A stretch of DNA of 64,000 bases from Ruminococcus sp. UBA3665 (GTDB lineage Bacteria; Bacillota; Clostridia; Oscillospirales; Ruminococcaceae), in contig DFJS01000026.1 of assembly GCA_002373165.1 (NCBI GenBank), positions 32,141-96,140 of the forward strand, in the 5' to 3' direction. Positions 16,641 to 24,003 of the stretch are shown piece by piece. The notes under the pieces were generated by a model. The model was not told where the DNA came from. It searched no databases and worked only from the letters and a program-made list of their open reading frames with translations. Both the position numbers and the translations under genes were made by a program. The number at the start of each line of letters is the position of its first letter. The stretch's first letter is position 1.

Positions 16641-16669
16641 AGTATAGCATATTTCTCCGGATTTGTCAA
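16641..16669 (-). promoter_or_regulatory. sigma-A promoter for the GntR-ABC operon
   Basis: Minus strand TTGACA (16664-16669), 17-bp spacer, TATACT (16641-16646). Confidence 0.88.
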
Positions 16670-16701
16670 TAGCTGACTGAAAAAATCATAAATTATTTTA
16701 T

Positions 16702-16730
16702 AAAAAAATCCCCGGAAAACCTCCGGGGAT
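16702..16730 (-). terminator. terminator of the six-repeat secreted protein gene
   Basis: Minus-strand 9-bp stem ATCCCCGGA / TCCGGGGAT with a five-base loop, followed by a T run, 29 bases after the stop codon. Confidence 0.9.
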
Positions 16731-16758
16731 TCTGGAAATATTCTGTTCAGAATTTTGT

Positions 16759-18918
16759 TTATTTTACGTTGAATACCTGTCTGTCAGCCGTAACATCCTT
16801 GTTGGCGGTGGTTGTTACTGCAACTCTGTAAGTATACTTGCCTGCGCCGAGCTTGTTGAATTCGATATATTTATCTACTTTATTCAGATCATAGCTTTTA
16901 GCGTTGGGAGCAACAGACTTGCTTGTTACAAGCTTGTTATTGGAATTGTAAACGGCAACTGTTACAGCCTTGATGGTAGAATCAGAAGAAACTGTGCCTT
17001 TTACAGTCAGGGCTTTGCCTTTTGTGATTGTTTCCGGAATGCTTGTGCCGCCGGTCAGAGTCACGCCCTTTGTAGTAGTGCCCTGTTCCTGAGTTGCAGC
17101 TGCTGCATTGCCGACTGTGAAGTTCTTGTTCACAATGACATAATTGCTGTTATTGGCATTGCTTGCGAATACCATGTAAGTATACTGACCGTCTGTCAGC
17201 TTATTGAATTCTACATAGTTATCCAGTTTAGCAATATCATAAGTCTTGGAATTCGGAACAGCCGTCTTGCCTGTAACAAGCTTCTTATTGCTGTCATACA
17301 CGCCGACAGTCACGGAAGTCATGTCAGAAGATGCCGAAGTCACAACACCCTTGACAATTACTATACCGCCCTTTTTGAGAGTATCCGGAACATTGGTTCC
17401 GTTGGCAATTGTCATCACGTCTGTGCCGTCAGATACGTTGAATGCCTGGTTCACGAGTTCATAATTCTTGTTTGCGCCATTGGTAGCGATGACTTTATAA
17501 TTATAAGCACCTGCGGCCAGTTTATCGAACCGAACTGCGCTGTCCAGCTTGCTGACGTTATAAGTTTTTGCGTTGGGTTCTACAGTCTTGCCTGTCACCA
17601 GTTTGCCGTCCTTGTCATAAACGCCGACAGTCAGGGATGTAATATTGGAGCTTGCCGAAGCTACTGTGCCCTTGACAACAACACCCTTGCCCTTGGAAAG
17701 TGTAGTCGGTACTGTAGTGCCATTTGCGATTGCGATTGCATCAGATGCAACCTGACCTTCACCTACTGTAAATGCTTTATTCACCATAACATAATTTTTG
17801 TTCACGCTGTTGCTTGCAAATACCATATATGCATAGGTACCGTCAGTCAGCTTGTCGAATTCGATATAATTATCCAGTTTGGAAACGTCATAAGTCTTGG
17901 CGTTCGGGATAGCGGTCTTGCCTGTAATCAGCTTGCCGGTTGTATCATAGATGCCGACAGTCAGGGATTCAATATTGGAATTTTCAGAAGTAACATTGCC
18001 CTTTACCAGTACGGCCTTGCCTTTTGCGAGCTTATCGGGAACTTCTGTTCCGTTGGCAATTTTCAGAGTATCAGAAACAGCCGGAGTCTGGTTATTGTCA
18101 GTCTGGGCAGTATCGTTATTCTGAACAGTACCGTCAGCGGAAACAGTAAACTGCTGGGAAACAACAGCAAAATCCTTGTTTGCTGCATTGGTAGCAGTAA
18201 TTTTATAAGTATACGTACCATTTTCCAGCTTATTGAATGTAATATCATTATCTGTCTTGCTGACATTATAAGATTTTGCATTAGGTTCTACCGTTTTGCC
18301 GCATACCAGCTTATTATCCTTGTCATAGATGCCGACTGTCAGGGAAGTAATATTAGAATCGGCAGAAGTCACAGTACCCTTTACTGTCACGTACTTGCCT
18401 TTTTTGAGTGCGGCAGGCAGTGTGGTACCGTTGGAAATACTCAGCGTATCGGTAATTACCGGCGTTTCGCTGGTGCTGCTGGCAACGGAAAAGCTCTTGT
18501 TTGTCAGCACATAGTTTGTATTTGTGCCGTTGGTTGCAAATACCATGTAAGTATAAGAACCGGGAGCAAGCTTGCTGAACGAAACATACTGATCCAGCTT
18601 GGAAATATCATAAGACTTTGCCTTTGGCAGGGCACTCTTGCCGGTTACCAGCTTTCTGCTGGAATCGTAAATACCTACTGTCACAGAAGCAATATTGGAA
18701 TCTTCAGAAGTAACAACACCCTGTACTCCTACGGCATCGCCCTGCTTTACAGTATCCGGCACCTGTGTGCCGTTGGCAATTGTAATCGCATCATTTGCCG
18801 CAGAAGCAGTCAGGCCGACGGCTGTATTTTCAGCATGAAGCACTGGCAAAGCAGCAGCACCTGATGTCACAACAACGGCAGCAAGGACACCGGCAGCAAT
18901 TTTCTGACTATTTTTCAT
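16759..18918 (-). CDS. secreted protein of six tandem ~103-residue repeats
   Basis: A 719-residue exported protein. A signal peptide (about 1-30: basic MKNSQK, a hydrophobic Ala/Val core, cleavage near VLHAEN) is followed by six repeats at about 43-145, 157-260, 283-385, 393-495, 500-602 and 617-719. Each has NGT-x-VP, KG-x-x-V-x-VKG, a TVG-x-YD strand, KLVTGK, a K-x-Y-(D/N)-(V/I)-(S/A)-K-x-D segment, and Y-x-Y near the end. This looks like a beta-sandwich (Ig-like) fold. Repeats 1, 3 and 5 resemble one another (YMVFA), as do 2 and 4. There is no sortase signal, membrane anchor or dockerin. ATG at 18918 is chosen because AGAGGA precedes it; an in-frame TTG lies three codons upstream. Function unknown, possibly surface binding. 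Confidence 0.85.
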   Translation of the reverse strand: MKNSQKIAAGVLAAVVVTSGAAALPVLHAENTAVGLTASAANDAITIANGTQVPDTVKQGDAVGVQGVVTSEDSNIASVTVGIYDSSRKLVTGKSALPKAKSYDISKLDQYVSFSKLAPGSYTYMVFATNGTNTNYVLTNKSFSVASSTSETPVITDTLSISNGTTLPAALKKGKYVTVKGTVTSADSNITSLTVGIYDKDNKLVCGKTVEPNAKSYNVSKTDNDITFNKLENGTYTYKITATNAANKDFAVVSQQFTVSADGTVQNNDTAQTDNNQTPAVSDTLKIANGTEVPDKLAKGKAVLVKGNVTSENSNIESLTVGIYDTTGKLITGKTAIPNAKTYDVSKLDNYIEFDKLTDGTYAYMVFASNSVNKNYVMVNKAFTVGEGQVASDAIAIANGTTVPTTLSKGKGVVVKGTVASASSNITSLTVGVYDKDGKLVTGKTVEPNAKTYNVSKLDSAVRFDKLAAGAYNYKVIATNGANKNYELVNQAFNVSDGTDVMTIANGTNVPDTLKKGGIVIVKGVVTSASSDMTSVTVGVYDSNKKLVTGKTAVPNSKTYDIAKLDNYVEFNKLTDGQYTYMVFASNANNSNYVIVNKNFTVGNAAAATQEQGTTTKGVTLTGGTSIPETITKGKALTVKGTVSSDSTIKAVTVAVYNSNNKLVTSKSVAPNAKSYDLNKVDKYIEFNKLGAGKYTYRVAVTTTANKDVTADRQVFNVK

Positions 18919-19018
18919 AAAAAACAATCCTCTTTTCTTTCTCTACTTGAATTTCTTTGGGGAAGCGTGATATCTGCAAAAACAAGATATGATTAGACTC
19001 CACCCCAATTATAGAATT

Positions 19019-19047
19019 ATTATAACATACTTTTTTTAATTAGTCAA
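19019..19047 (-). promoter_or_regulatory. sigma-A promoter for the six-repeat protein gene
   Basis: Minus strand TTGACT (19042-19047), 17-bp spacer, TATAAT (19019-19024). It leaves a leader of about 90 bases. Confidence 0.85.
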
Positions 19048-19143
19048 TATATGGATTTCAATCTTGTGGAAATTTGACTCCTTGCCCAAATTTAAAGCAA
19101 TATTTCCGGTCATTTTTCACAAAAGCAGAAAAACAGAAATGAC

Positions 19144-19172
19144 TTGACAAATCCGGTATTTTCTGCTATAAT
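19144..19172 (+). promoter_or_regulatory. sigma-A promoter for the zinc-ribbon gene
   Basis: TTGACA (19144-19149), 17-bp spacer, TATAAT (19167-19172), about 33 bases before the start codon. Confidence 0.88.
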
Positions 19173-19204
19173 ATAAGAAATATTAATTTATGGGGGTATT
19201 GATC

Positions 19205-19753
19205 ATGGAAGAAAAAAGAATTTTTCAGCTCAACGGAGAATTTTCTCTGGAAGAACTTGTCCGCCTTCTGGAACAGTTTCTGCGTGTGAACAAAAATCTG
19301 ACCACACAAAGATTTGATTTTGCCGGCAGAGCTGTATTGCAGTGCATGGACAGCGATTCCAGCTGGAAACAGTTTCTCGGACTGGATGCCGCTCTGACAA
19401 TAGAATTAATGGAAACAGAAAATGATACACTGACTGTCTCTATTGGCAATGCCAAATGGCTGGACAAAGTGGGCGCGGCCGCTGTAGGCGCACTGTTCTT
19501 CACGCCGCTGACTGTGATTGCCGGGATCGGCGCAATTCGCCAGGCAGTTCTTCCGACTGAAATTTTCAGCTTTATCGAAACAAAAACCGGAAAAAAATCT
19601 TCTAAAAGCACCCCGTTCCAGAGCAAGTTTTTTGTACCGGAAGAACCGGAGGAAAAACAGGAAAAAAACAATACTGATTCTGTCTGCCCGTGCTGCGGAA
19701 GCAAAGTGCTTGATTCTTACACATTCTGTGCAAAATGCGGCACAAAATTATAA
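19205..19753 (+). CDS. hypothetical protein with C-terminal zinc ribbon
   Basis: 182 residues, not assigned to a function. The N-terminal ~85 residues are an alpha/beta region (IFQLNGEFSLEELVRLLEQFL). A hydrophobic stretch follows (VGAAAVGALFFTPLTVIAGIGAI, about 88-112), possibly one membrane helix or a buried hairpin. A charged linker leads to a rubredoxin-like zinc ribbon at the end (CPCCGSKVLDSYTFCAKCG). ATG at 19205 is preferred over one at 19190 because GGGGG lies eight bases before it. It is a single-gene unit with its own promoter and terminator. Confidence 0.75.
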   Translation: MEEKRIFQLNGEFSLEELVRLLEQFLRVNKNLTTQRFDFAGRAVLQCMDSDSSWKQFLGLDAALTIELMETENDTLTVSIGNAKWLDKVGAAAVGALFFTPLTVIAGIGAIRQAVLPTEIFSFIETKTGKKSSKSTPFQSKFFVPEEPEEKQEKNNTDSVCPCCGSKVLDSYTFCAKCGTKL

Positions 19754-19770
19754 TTCTGTCTTTTTCCAGA

Positions 19771-19800
19771 AGCCCTGTCCCGTCCGGCAGGGCTTTTTTT
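19771..19800 (+). terminator. terminator of the zinc-ribbon gene
   Basis: Stem AGCCCTG / CAGGGCT with a ten-base loop followed by seven T residues. Confidence 0.88.
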
Positions 19801-19887
19801 GCGTGAATACGTATAAAATGCCCGCAACCGCTTATACTTATCTTATCTTACACGACTGGATTACTCTCAGAAAGGCGGTTTATTTTT

Positions 19888-21762
19888 ATGCAGGCGATTC
19901 TTTACTGTGACAAAAAAACAGACTGTATTCCTCTCCGGGACTGCCCGGAGACACTTCTGCCGCTGTGCAATATTCCTATGCTGGAATATCTTCTGCACTA
20001 TATTGAACAAAAAGGCTTTCAGAAAGCCGTGCTTCTTGCGGCAGATGAACGCACCCGGCATCTTGTGGATTCTCTGCACTTGCAGATTCCCGTGCACTAT
20101 GCCCGTTCGCTGGCCTCACTTCATGCCGATATGCCGACACTTCTGCTGCGGCGGCTTTGTGTGCCGGACTGGGATATGGGCGAACTCTTTACTCTTTGTC
20201 ATGCCGGTTCTGTCCGGCTGCTTCATGCCGACAGCACGCCCTGTCTGGCCGAACTGCATCCGCAGGGTTCTGTTCTGCTGGAACCCGAACAGACGGCTGT
20301 TGCAGAATCCTCTTCTTTTCAGCATATCCGCACCCCTGCCGAATATCGCTCTGTTCAGCAGAAATTATTATCTTCTTCCGGAAAATTCCGGCGTGCACGC
20401 ATCGGCGAAGGTGTCCGCATGGCAGAAAATGCCTTTGCCGACGAAACTACTGTCATCGGAAATGACTGCATTATCGGCGAAAATGCCAAACTTTCCGGAT
20501 GCTGTCTCGGCGGCGGCGTGCAGATCGGTGCAGATGCAGTTCTGAAAGACTGTGTCATCTGCCGCAGAGCTCTGATTGATGCCGGAACCAGACTGGAAAA
20601 TGCCGCTGTACCGGAAAATACTGTTTTATATCCCGATTCCGGCACGGCCAGAAACAGAAAACATCTTGTTCATCCGGATGACGGCATCTGCGAAGGCCTT
20701 CCGCGCTGGAATACAGCCGAAACGGCTCTGAAAGCGGGTTCGGCACTGACAGTGCTGGGAAATCGCATTGCCATCGGCTACAGTCACAGACAATCGGAAA
20801 GTCTTGCAGCAGCAGCGGCGGCAGGCGCGGCGGCACACGGCGCAGAAGTCTGGCTGGGAGGAGAATGCGCACTTTCTCAGCTGATTTTTCTTGCCGAACA
20901 GACTGCATGTTCCGTTCTGCTTTGGATTCAGGGAGAAAATGCTGTTCAGCTGCGGCCGTTCAATGCAGGAGGCTTTCCTTTGACTGAACCGCAGGCCAAC
21001 CGTGTCTGGCAGGCTCTGGAAGCCGGCACCTGTTCCCAGCTTCTCCGGCCGGGCAGACTGCATCATGCCGAAGCATTCCATGCTTTGTGGGAGACTTCCT
21101 GCCGCAGTCTGATTCCGCCGCATGGTTTTGAAATCACTGTCAGCTGTTCCAGCCCTGTTCTCCGCACGGCGGCACAGGAACTGTTCGGCGGCGGAAACGG
21201 CCAGAGAATTTCCTTATCTCTTTCCGAGGACGGCACCCGGATTTCGGCATTTTCTTCAGAATCCGGTATGCTTCGCTATGAACAGCTTCTGCTTCTGTCG
21301 CTGTTATCCGTACAGGAACAGAATCAGCCGCTTGCCGTTCCGGACAGTTTCCACATGGCGGCCGAAACGTTTGCCGCGCAGTATCATGCCAGGATTGTAC
21401 GGGTTCACGAGCCGGATGACAGATACGCCGGATTATACCGATCGCAGGGCATCTGTACTGACGGCCTTAAATTATTTGCACATGTGCTCCGGGTACTGCA
21501 TGACAGAAATCTGACCCCGGCGCAGGCGGCGGCACTGCTTCCGGAATTATGCACAGTTCAGCACGAAGTTGCCACTTCGCTGACCCGGCAGAATATCGAA
21601 CAGCTCCAGCGAAACAATCCTGATGCCAGAATCAGCATAGTCATGCCGCTGCACAGCAAACTGGTAAAACTCCGTGTTCATGCCGATTCTGTCGAAACTG
21701 CCGCTGAAATCTGCGGCTTCTGGGAGAAAAAACTCCGGATTCTGGAATCAGAAGAATCCTGA
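19888..21762 (+). CDS. nucleotidyltransferase / left-handed beta-helix / phosphohexomutase fusion, probably catalytically degenerate
   Basis: 624 residues with the layout of sugar-phosphate nucleotidyltransferases fused to a phosphomannomutase domain. Residues 1-160 match the transferase fold (LLPLCNIPMLEYLLHYIEQKGFQKAVLLA) but the nucleotide-binding GGxGTR loop is replaced by CDKKTDCIPLRDCP. Residues about 165-240 are hexapeptide beta-helix turns (IGNDCIIGENAKLSGC, IGADAVLKDCVI). From about 270 on is the hexomutase region: LGNRIAIGYSHRQSESLAAAAAAG is recognisable, but no TASHNP serine loop and no DGDxDR metal motif are present (SEDGTRI at the expected place). It is likely a regulatory or scaffold pseudoenzyme rather than a working ManC/ManB. 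GGCGG-type ribosome site, ATG at 19888. Confidence 0.7.
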   Translation: MQAILYCDKKTDCIPLRDCPETLLPLCNIPMLEYLLHYIEQKGFQKAVLLAADERTRHLVDSLHLQIPVHYARSLASLHADMPTLLLRRLCVPDWDMGELFTLCHAGSVRLLHADSTPCLAELHPQGSVLLEPEQTAVAESSSFQHIRTPAEYRSVQQKLLSSSGKFRRARIGEGVRMAENAFADETTVIGNDCIIGENAKLSGCCLGGGVQIGADAVLKDCVICRRALIDAGTRLENAAVPENTVLYPDSGTARNRKHLVHPDDGICEGLPRWNTAETALKAGSALTVLGNRIAIGYSHRQSESLAAAAAAGAAAHGAEVWLGGECALSQLIFLAEQTACSVLLWIQGENAVQLRPFNAGGFPLTEPQANRVWQALEAGTCSQLLRPGRLHHAEAFHALWETSCRSLIPPHGFEITVSCSSPVLRTAAQELFGGGNGQRISLSLSEDGTRISAFSSESGMLRYEQLLLLSLLSVQEQNQPLAVPDSFHMAAETFAAQYHARIVRVHEPDDRYAGLYRSQGICTDGLKLFAHVLRVLHDRNLTPAQAAALLPELCTVQHEVATSLTRQNIEQLQRNNPDARISIVMPLHSKLVKLRVHADSVETAAEICGFWEKKLRILESEES

Positions 21763-21832
21763 AATCTATCGCAATGCTTTTTATAATTTTTATTTAAACT
21801 GTCCAATTCTGTCACAACCTTCTGCTATGCAC

Positions 21833-21861
21833 TTGACAAAACAGGTAAATTCCGGTATAAT
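21833..21861 (+). promoter_or_regulatory. consensus sigma-A promoter upstream of rnj
   Basis: TTGACA (21833-21838), 17-bp spacer, TATAAT (21856-21861), both exact. It lies 300 bases before the rnj start codon, so it drives a long leader or a separate small RNA. Confidence 0.88.
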
Positions 21862-21867
21862 AATATT

Positions 21868-22080
21868 AATATTGCAGGCTCTCTGGATTCAGAGGGGACG
21901 TTTTCTTGGAATATTTTTATTTTTTCGGGCTGTCTGCCTGATAATATCCTAACCCTGAAGGAAGCCTTCCGGGCTTCCGGTACTTAGATATGCAAGTCCG
22001 TTCTGGCGGCCGGATTACCGTCAGTCAAACCATTACAAATGAATTACTGCATTCTGTTTCTGCAAATAGTTTTTTTATTC
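21868..22080 (+). ncRNA. candidate structured RNA or long structured leader upstream of rnj
   Basis: No gene fits this ~400-base gap (21763-22162). After the promoter a ~210-base segment is rich in paired elements: CTCTG/CAGAG (21880-21893), CAGGC with GCCTG (21875-21879 and 21936-21940), GGAAGCC/GGCTTCC with a five-base loop (21960-21978), GGACTT/AAGTCC with one bulged base (21979-21999), and CTGGCGG/CCGTCAG (22003-22024). TTGCAG (21872-21877) can pair with CTGCAA (22060-22065) to close it, and seven T residues follow at 22070-22076. Size and a closing stem recall 6S RNA, but the row of short hairpins does not match it well. Identity is open. Confidence 0.4.
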
Positions 22081-22162
22081 CTTCCTGTGCAGCAGTCCAA
22101 CCATCGTTTATTGGCAGAAAAGCAGCAATGCAGCATTTGTGCACCATGAAATGAGGTAACTA

Positions 22163-23956
22163 TTGAATCATCAGAATTTACACACAAACCGCAGTCAGGG
22201 CAGCACGGAACCCCGGCAGAAACGTTATGCGGCACAGAATCCCGATCAAAAACCGGTTAAAGCTCCCAGAAAAAATACAAAAGCTCATGAACAGCACAGA
22301 GCTCCCGTGCGGATTATTCCTCTGGGCGGCCTGAACGAAATCGGCAAAAATATGACCGTTTTTGAATGCAGCAATGATATGTTCATTCTGGACTGCGGTC
22401 TTGCCTTTCCGGATGCCGAAATGCCCGGCGTAGATATTGTCATTCCGGATTTTTCCTATGTTCTGCATCATCAGGATAAATTAAGAGGCATTATCATCAC
22501 ACACGGCCATGAAGATCATATCGGCGGCCTGGCCTATCTGCTGAAAAATGTCAGTGCGCCGGTTTATGCATCTGCCATGACAATCGGCCTGATCAAGCAC
22601 AAGCTGGAAGAACACGGCATTCTCAACAAAGTGCCGCTGCATGTCATGGAAGCCAAAAAAACAATCAAAATGGGCTGTATGACGGCAGAATTTATCAAAG
22701 TCAATCATTCTATTCCCGGTTCGATGGGCGTAATTATTTATACTCCTGCCGGCGTACTGGTACACACGGGCGATTTCAAAGTAGATTTTTCTCCGGTAGA
22801 CGGCGAACGCATTGATCTGGGGCGTTTCGGCGAACTGGGCAGCAAGGGCGTGCTGGCACTGATGGCCGATTCTACAAATGCCGAACGTCCCGGCTATACG
22901 CCTTCGGAGAGCAAAGTAGGCGCATCGTTCGAGAATCTGTTTGCCAAAGCCGGAAACCGCCGGATTATTATTGCAACTTTCTCATCCAATATTCACCGTG
23001 TCCAGCAGATTATCAATATGGCCGCCAAAACAAAGCGAAAAGTTGCCGTCCTTGGCCGCAGCATGGTCAATGTCATCGCTACGGCACTGGAGCTGGGCTA
23101 TCTGGATGTGCCGAAAAATATCATCATCGATATTGAAACAATCAACCAGTATGCGCCGGAACAGCTTGTGCTGATTACTACCGGCAGTCAGGGCGAACCG
23201 ATGTCCGCACTGACCCGGATGGCAATGCATGACCATAATAAAATCAATATTACGCCGCTGGATTTTATCATTCTTTCAGCTACGCCGATTCCCGGCAATG
23301 AAAAGCATGTGACAAAAGTTGTGAACGAACTGCTGAAATCCGGCGCGGAAGTCATCTACGAATCCATGTACGATGTGCATGTTTCCGGCCATGCCTGTCA
23401 GGAAGAGCTGAAACTGATGCTTGCCCTGACAAAGCCGAAATTCTTCATTCCCATGCATGGCGAATACAAGCATCTTGTCAAGCACAGAGGGCTAGCTCTG
23501 GAAATGGGCATCCCGAAAGAAAATATTATTCTTGCCTCTATCGGCAATGTAATCGAAACAGACGGAAATTCCATGCAGATTGTCGGGCAGGTGCCGGCCG
23601 GGCGCACACTGGTGGACGGCCTGGGCGTGGGCGATGTCGGCTCTATTGTTCTGCGTGACAGAAAGCATCTTTCCGAAGACGGCCTGATTATTATCATCAT
23701 CGGCATTGAAAAAAATACAAACGAAATTGTCGCCGGCCCTGATATTGTTTCGCGCGGTTTTGTCTATGTCCGCGAAGCAGAAGAAATGATGGTGCAGGCA
23801 AAACAGATTATGCGCCGCACTCTGGACGACTGCACGTATGCCGAACTCCGGGAATGGTCTTCCCTGAAAACCAAGCTCCGCGACAAAATGTCGGAATTTA
23901 TCTTTGAACAGACCAAGCGCAGCCCCATGATTCTGCCGATTATCATGGAAATCTGA
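22163..23956 (+). CDS. rnj: ribonuclease J
   Basis: Metallo-beta-lactamase/beta-CASP ribonuclease that degrades and matures RNA by 5' exonuclease and endonuclease cleavage, a core RNA-decay enzyme in Firmicutes. The 597 residues begin with a ~48-residue basic, disordered extension (NRSQGSTEPRQKRY...) absent from Bacillus RNase J1. Then come IIPLGGLNEIGKN, the zinc motif HGHEDH (114-119), HTGDFK, the beta-CASP region with TTGSQGEP, and the C-terminal SGHACQEELK and PMHGEYKHL motifs. The start is TTG at 22163 with GAGGT before it; no ATG is available before the catalytic core. Confidence 0.95.
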   Translation: MNHQNLHTNRSQGSTEPRQKRYAAQNPDQKPVKAPRKNTKAHEQHRAPVRIIPLGGLNEIGKNMTVFECSNDMFILDCGLAFPDAEMPGVDIVIPDFSYVLHHQDKLRGIIITHGHEDHIGGLAYLLKNVSAPVYASAMTIGLIKHKLEEHGILNKVPLHVMEAKKTIKMGCMTAEFIKVNHSIPGSMGVIIYTPAGVLVHTGDFKVDFSPVDGERIDLGRFGELGSKGVLALMADSTNAERPGYTPSESKVGASFENLFAKAGNRRIIIATFSSNIHRVQQIINMAAKTKRKVAVLGRSMVNVIATALELGYLDVPKNIIIDIETINQYAPEQLVLITTGSQGEPMSALTRMAMHDHNKINITPLDFIILSATPIPGNEKHVTKVVNELLKSGAEVIYESMYDVHVSGHACQEELKLMLALTKPKFFIPMHGEYKHLVKHRGLALEMGIPKENIILASIGNVIETDGNSMQIVGQVPAGRTLVDGLGVGDVGSIVLRDRKHLSEDGLIIIIIGIEKNTNEIVAGPDIVSRGFVYVREAEEMMVQAKQIMRRTLDDCTYAELREWSSLKTKLRDKMSEFIFEQTKRSPMILPIIMEI

Positions 23957-24003
23957 ACCTCTGCGCCAAACGGGGCATTTTACTGTGAAAGGAGTATGAC
24001 AGG

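Noticed and set aside
16759..18918. Regularly spaced similar DNA segments that might suggest a CRISPR-like array
   Set aside because: The period is over 300 bases, and the repeats keep one reading frame with a signal peptide; they are protein repeats.
21893..21901. GGGGACGTT, the usual 5' start of tmRNA
   Set aside because: The following bases do not continue as tmRNA, and no tRNA-like 3' half with a T-arm is found within 400 bases.
21955..21980. CTGAAGGAAGC, reminiscent of the SRP RNA apical loop
   Set aside because: The flanking SRP symmetric-loop bases are absent, and the segment folds better into the GGAAGCC/GGCTTCC hairpin.
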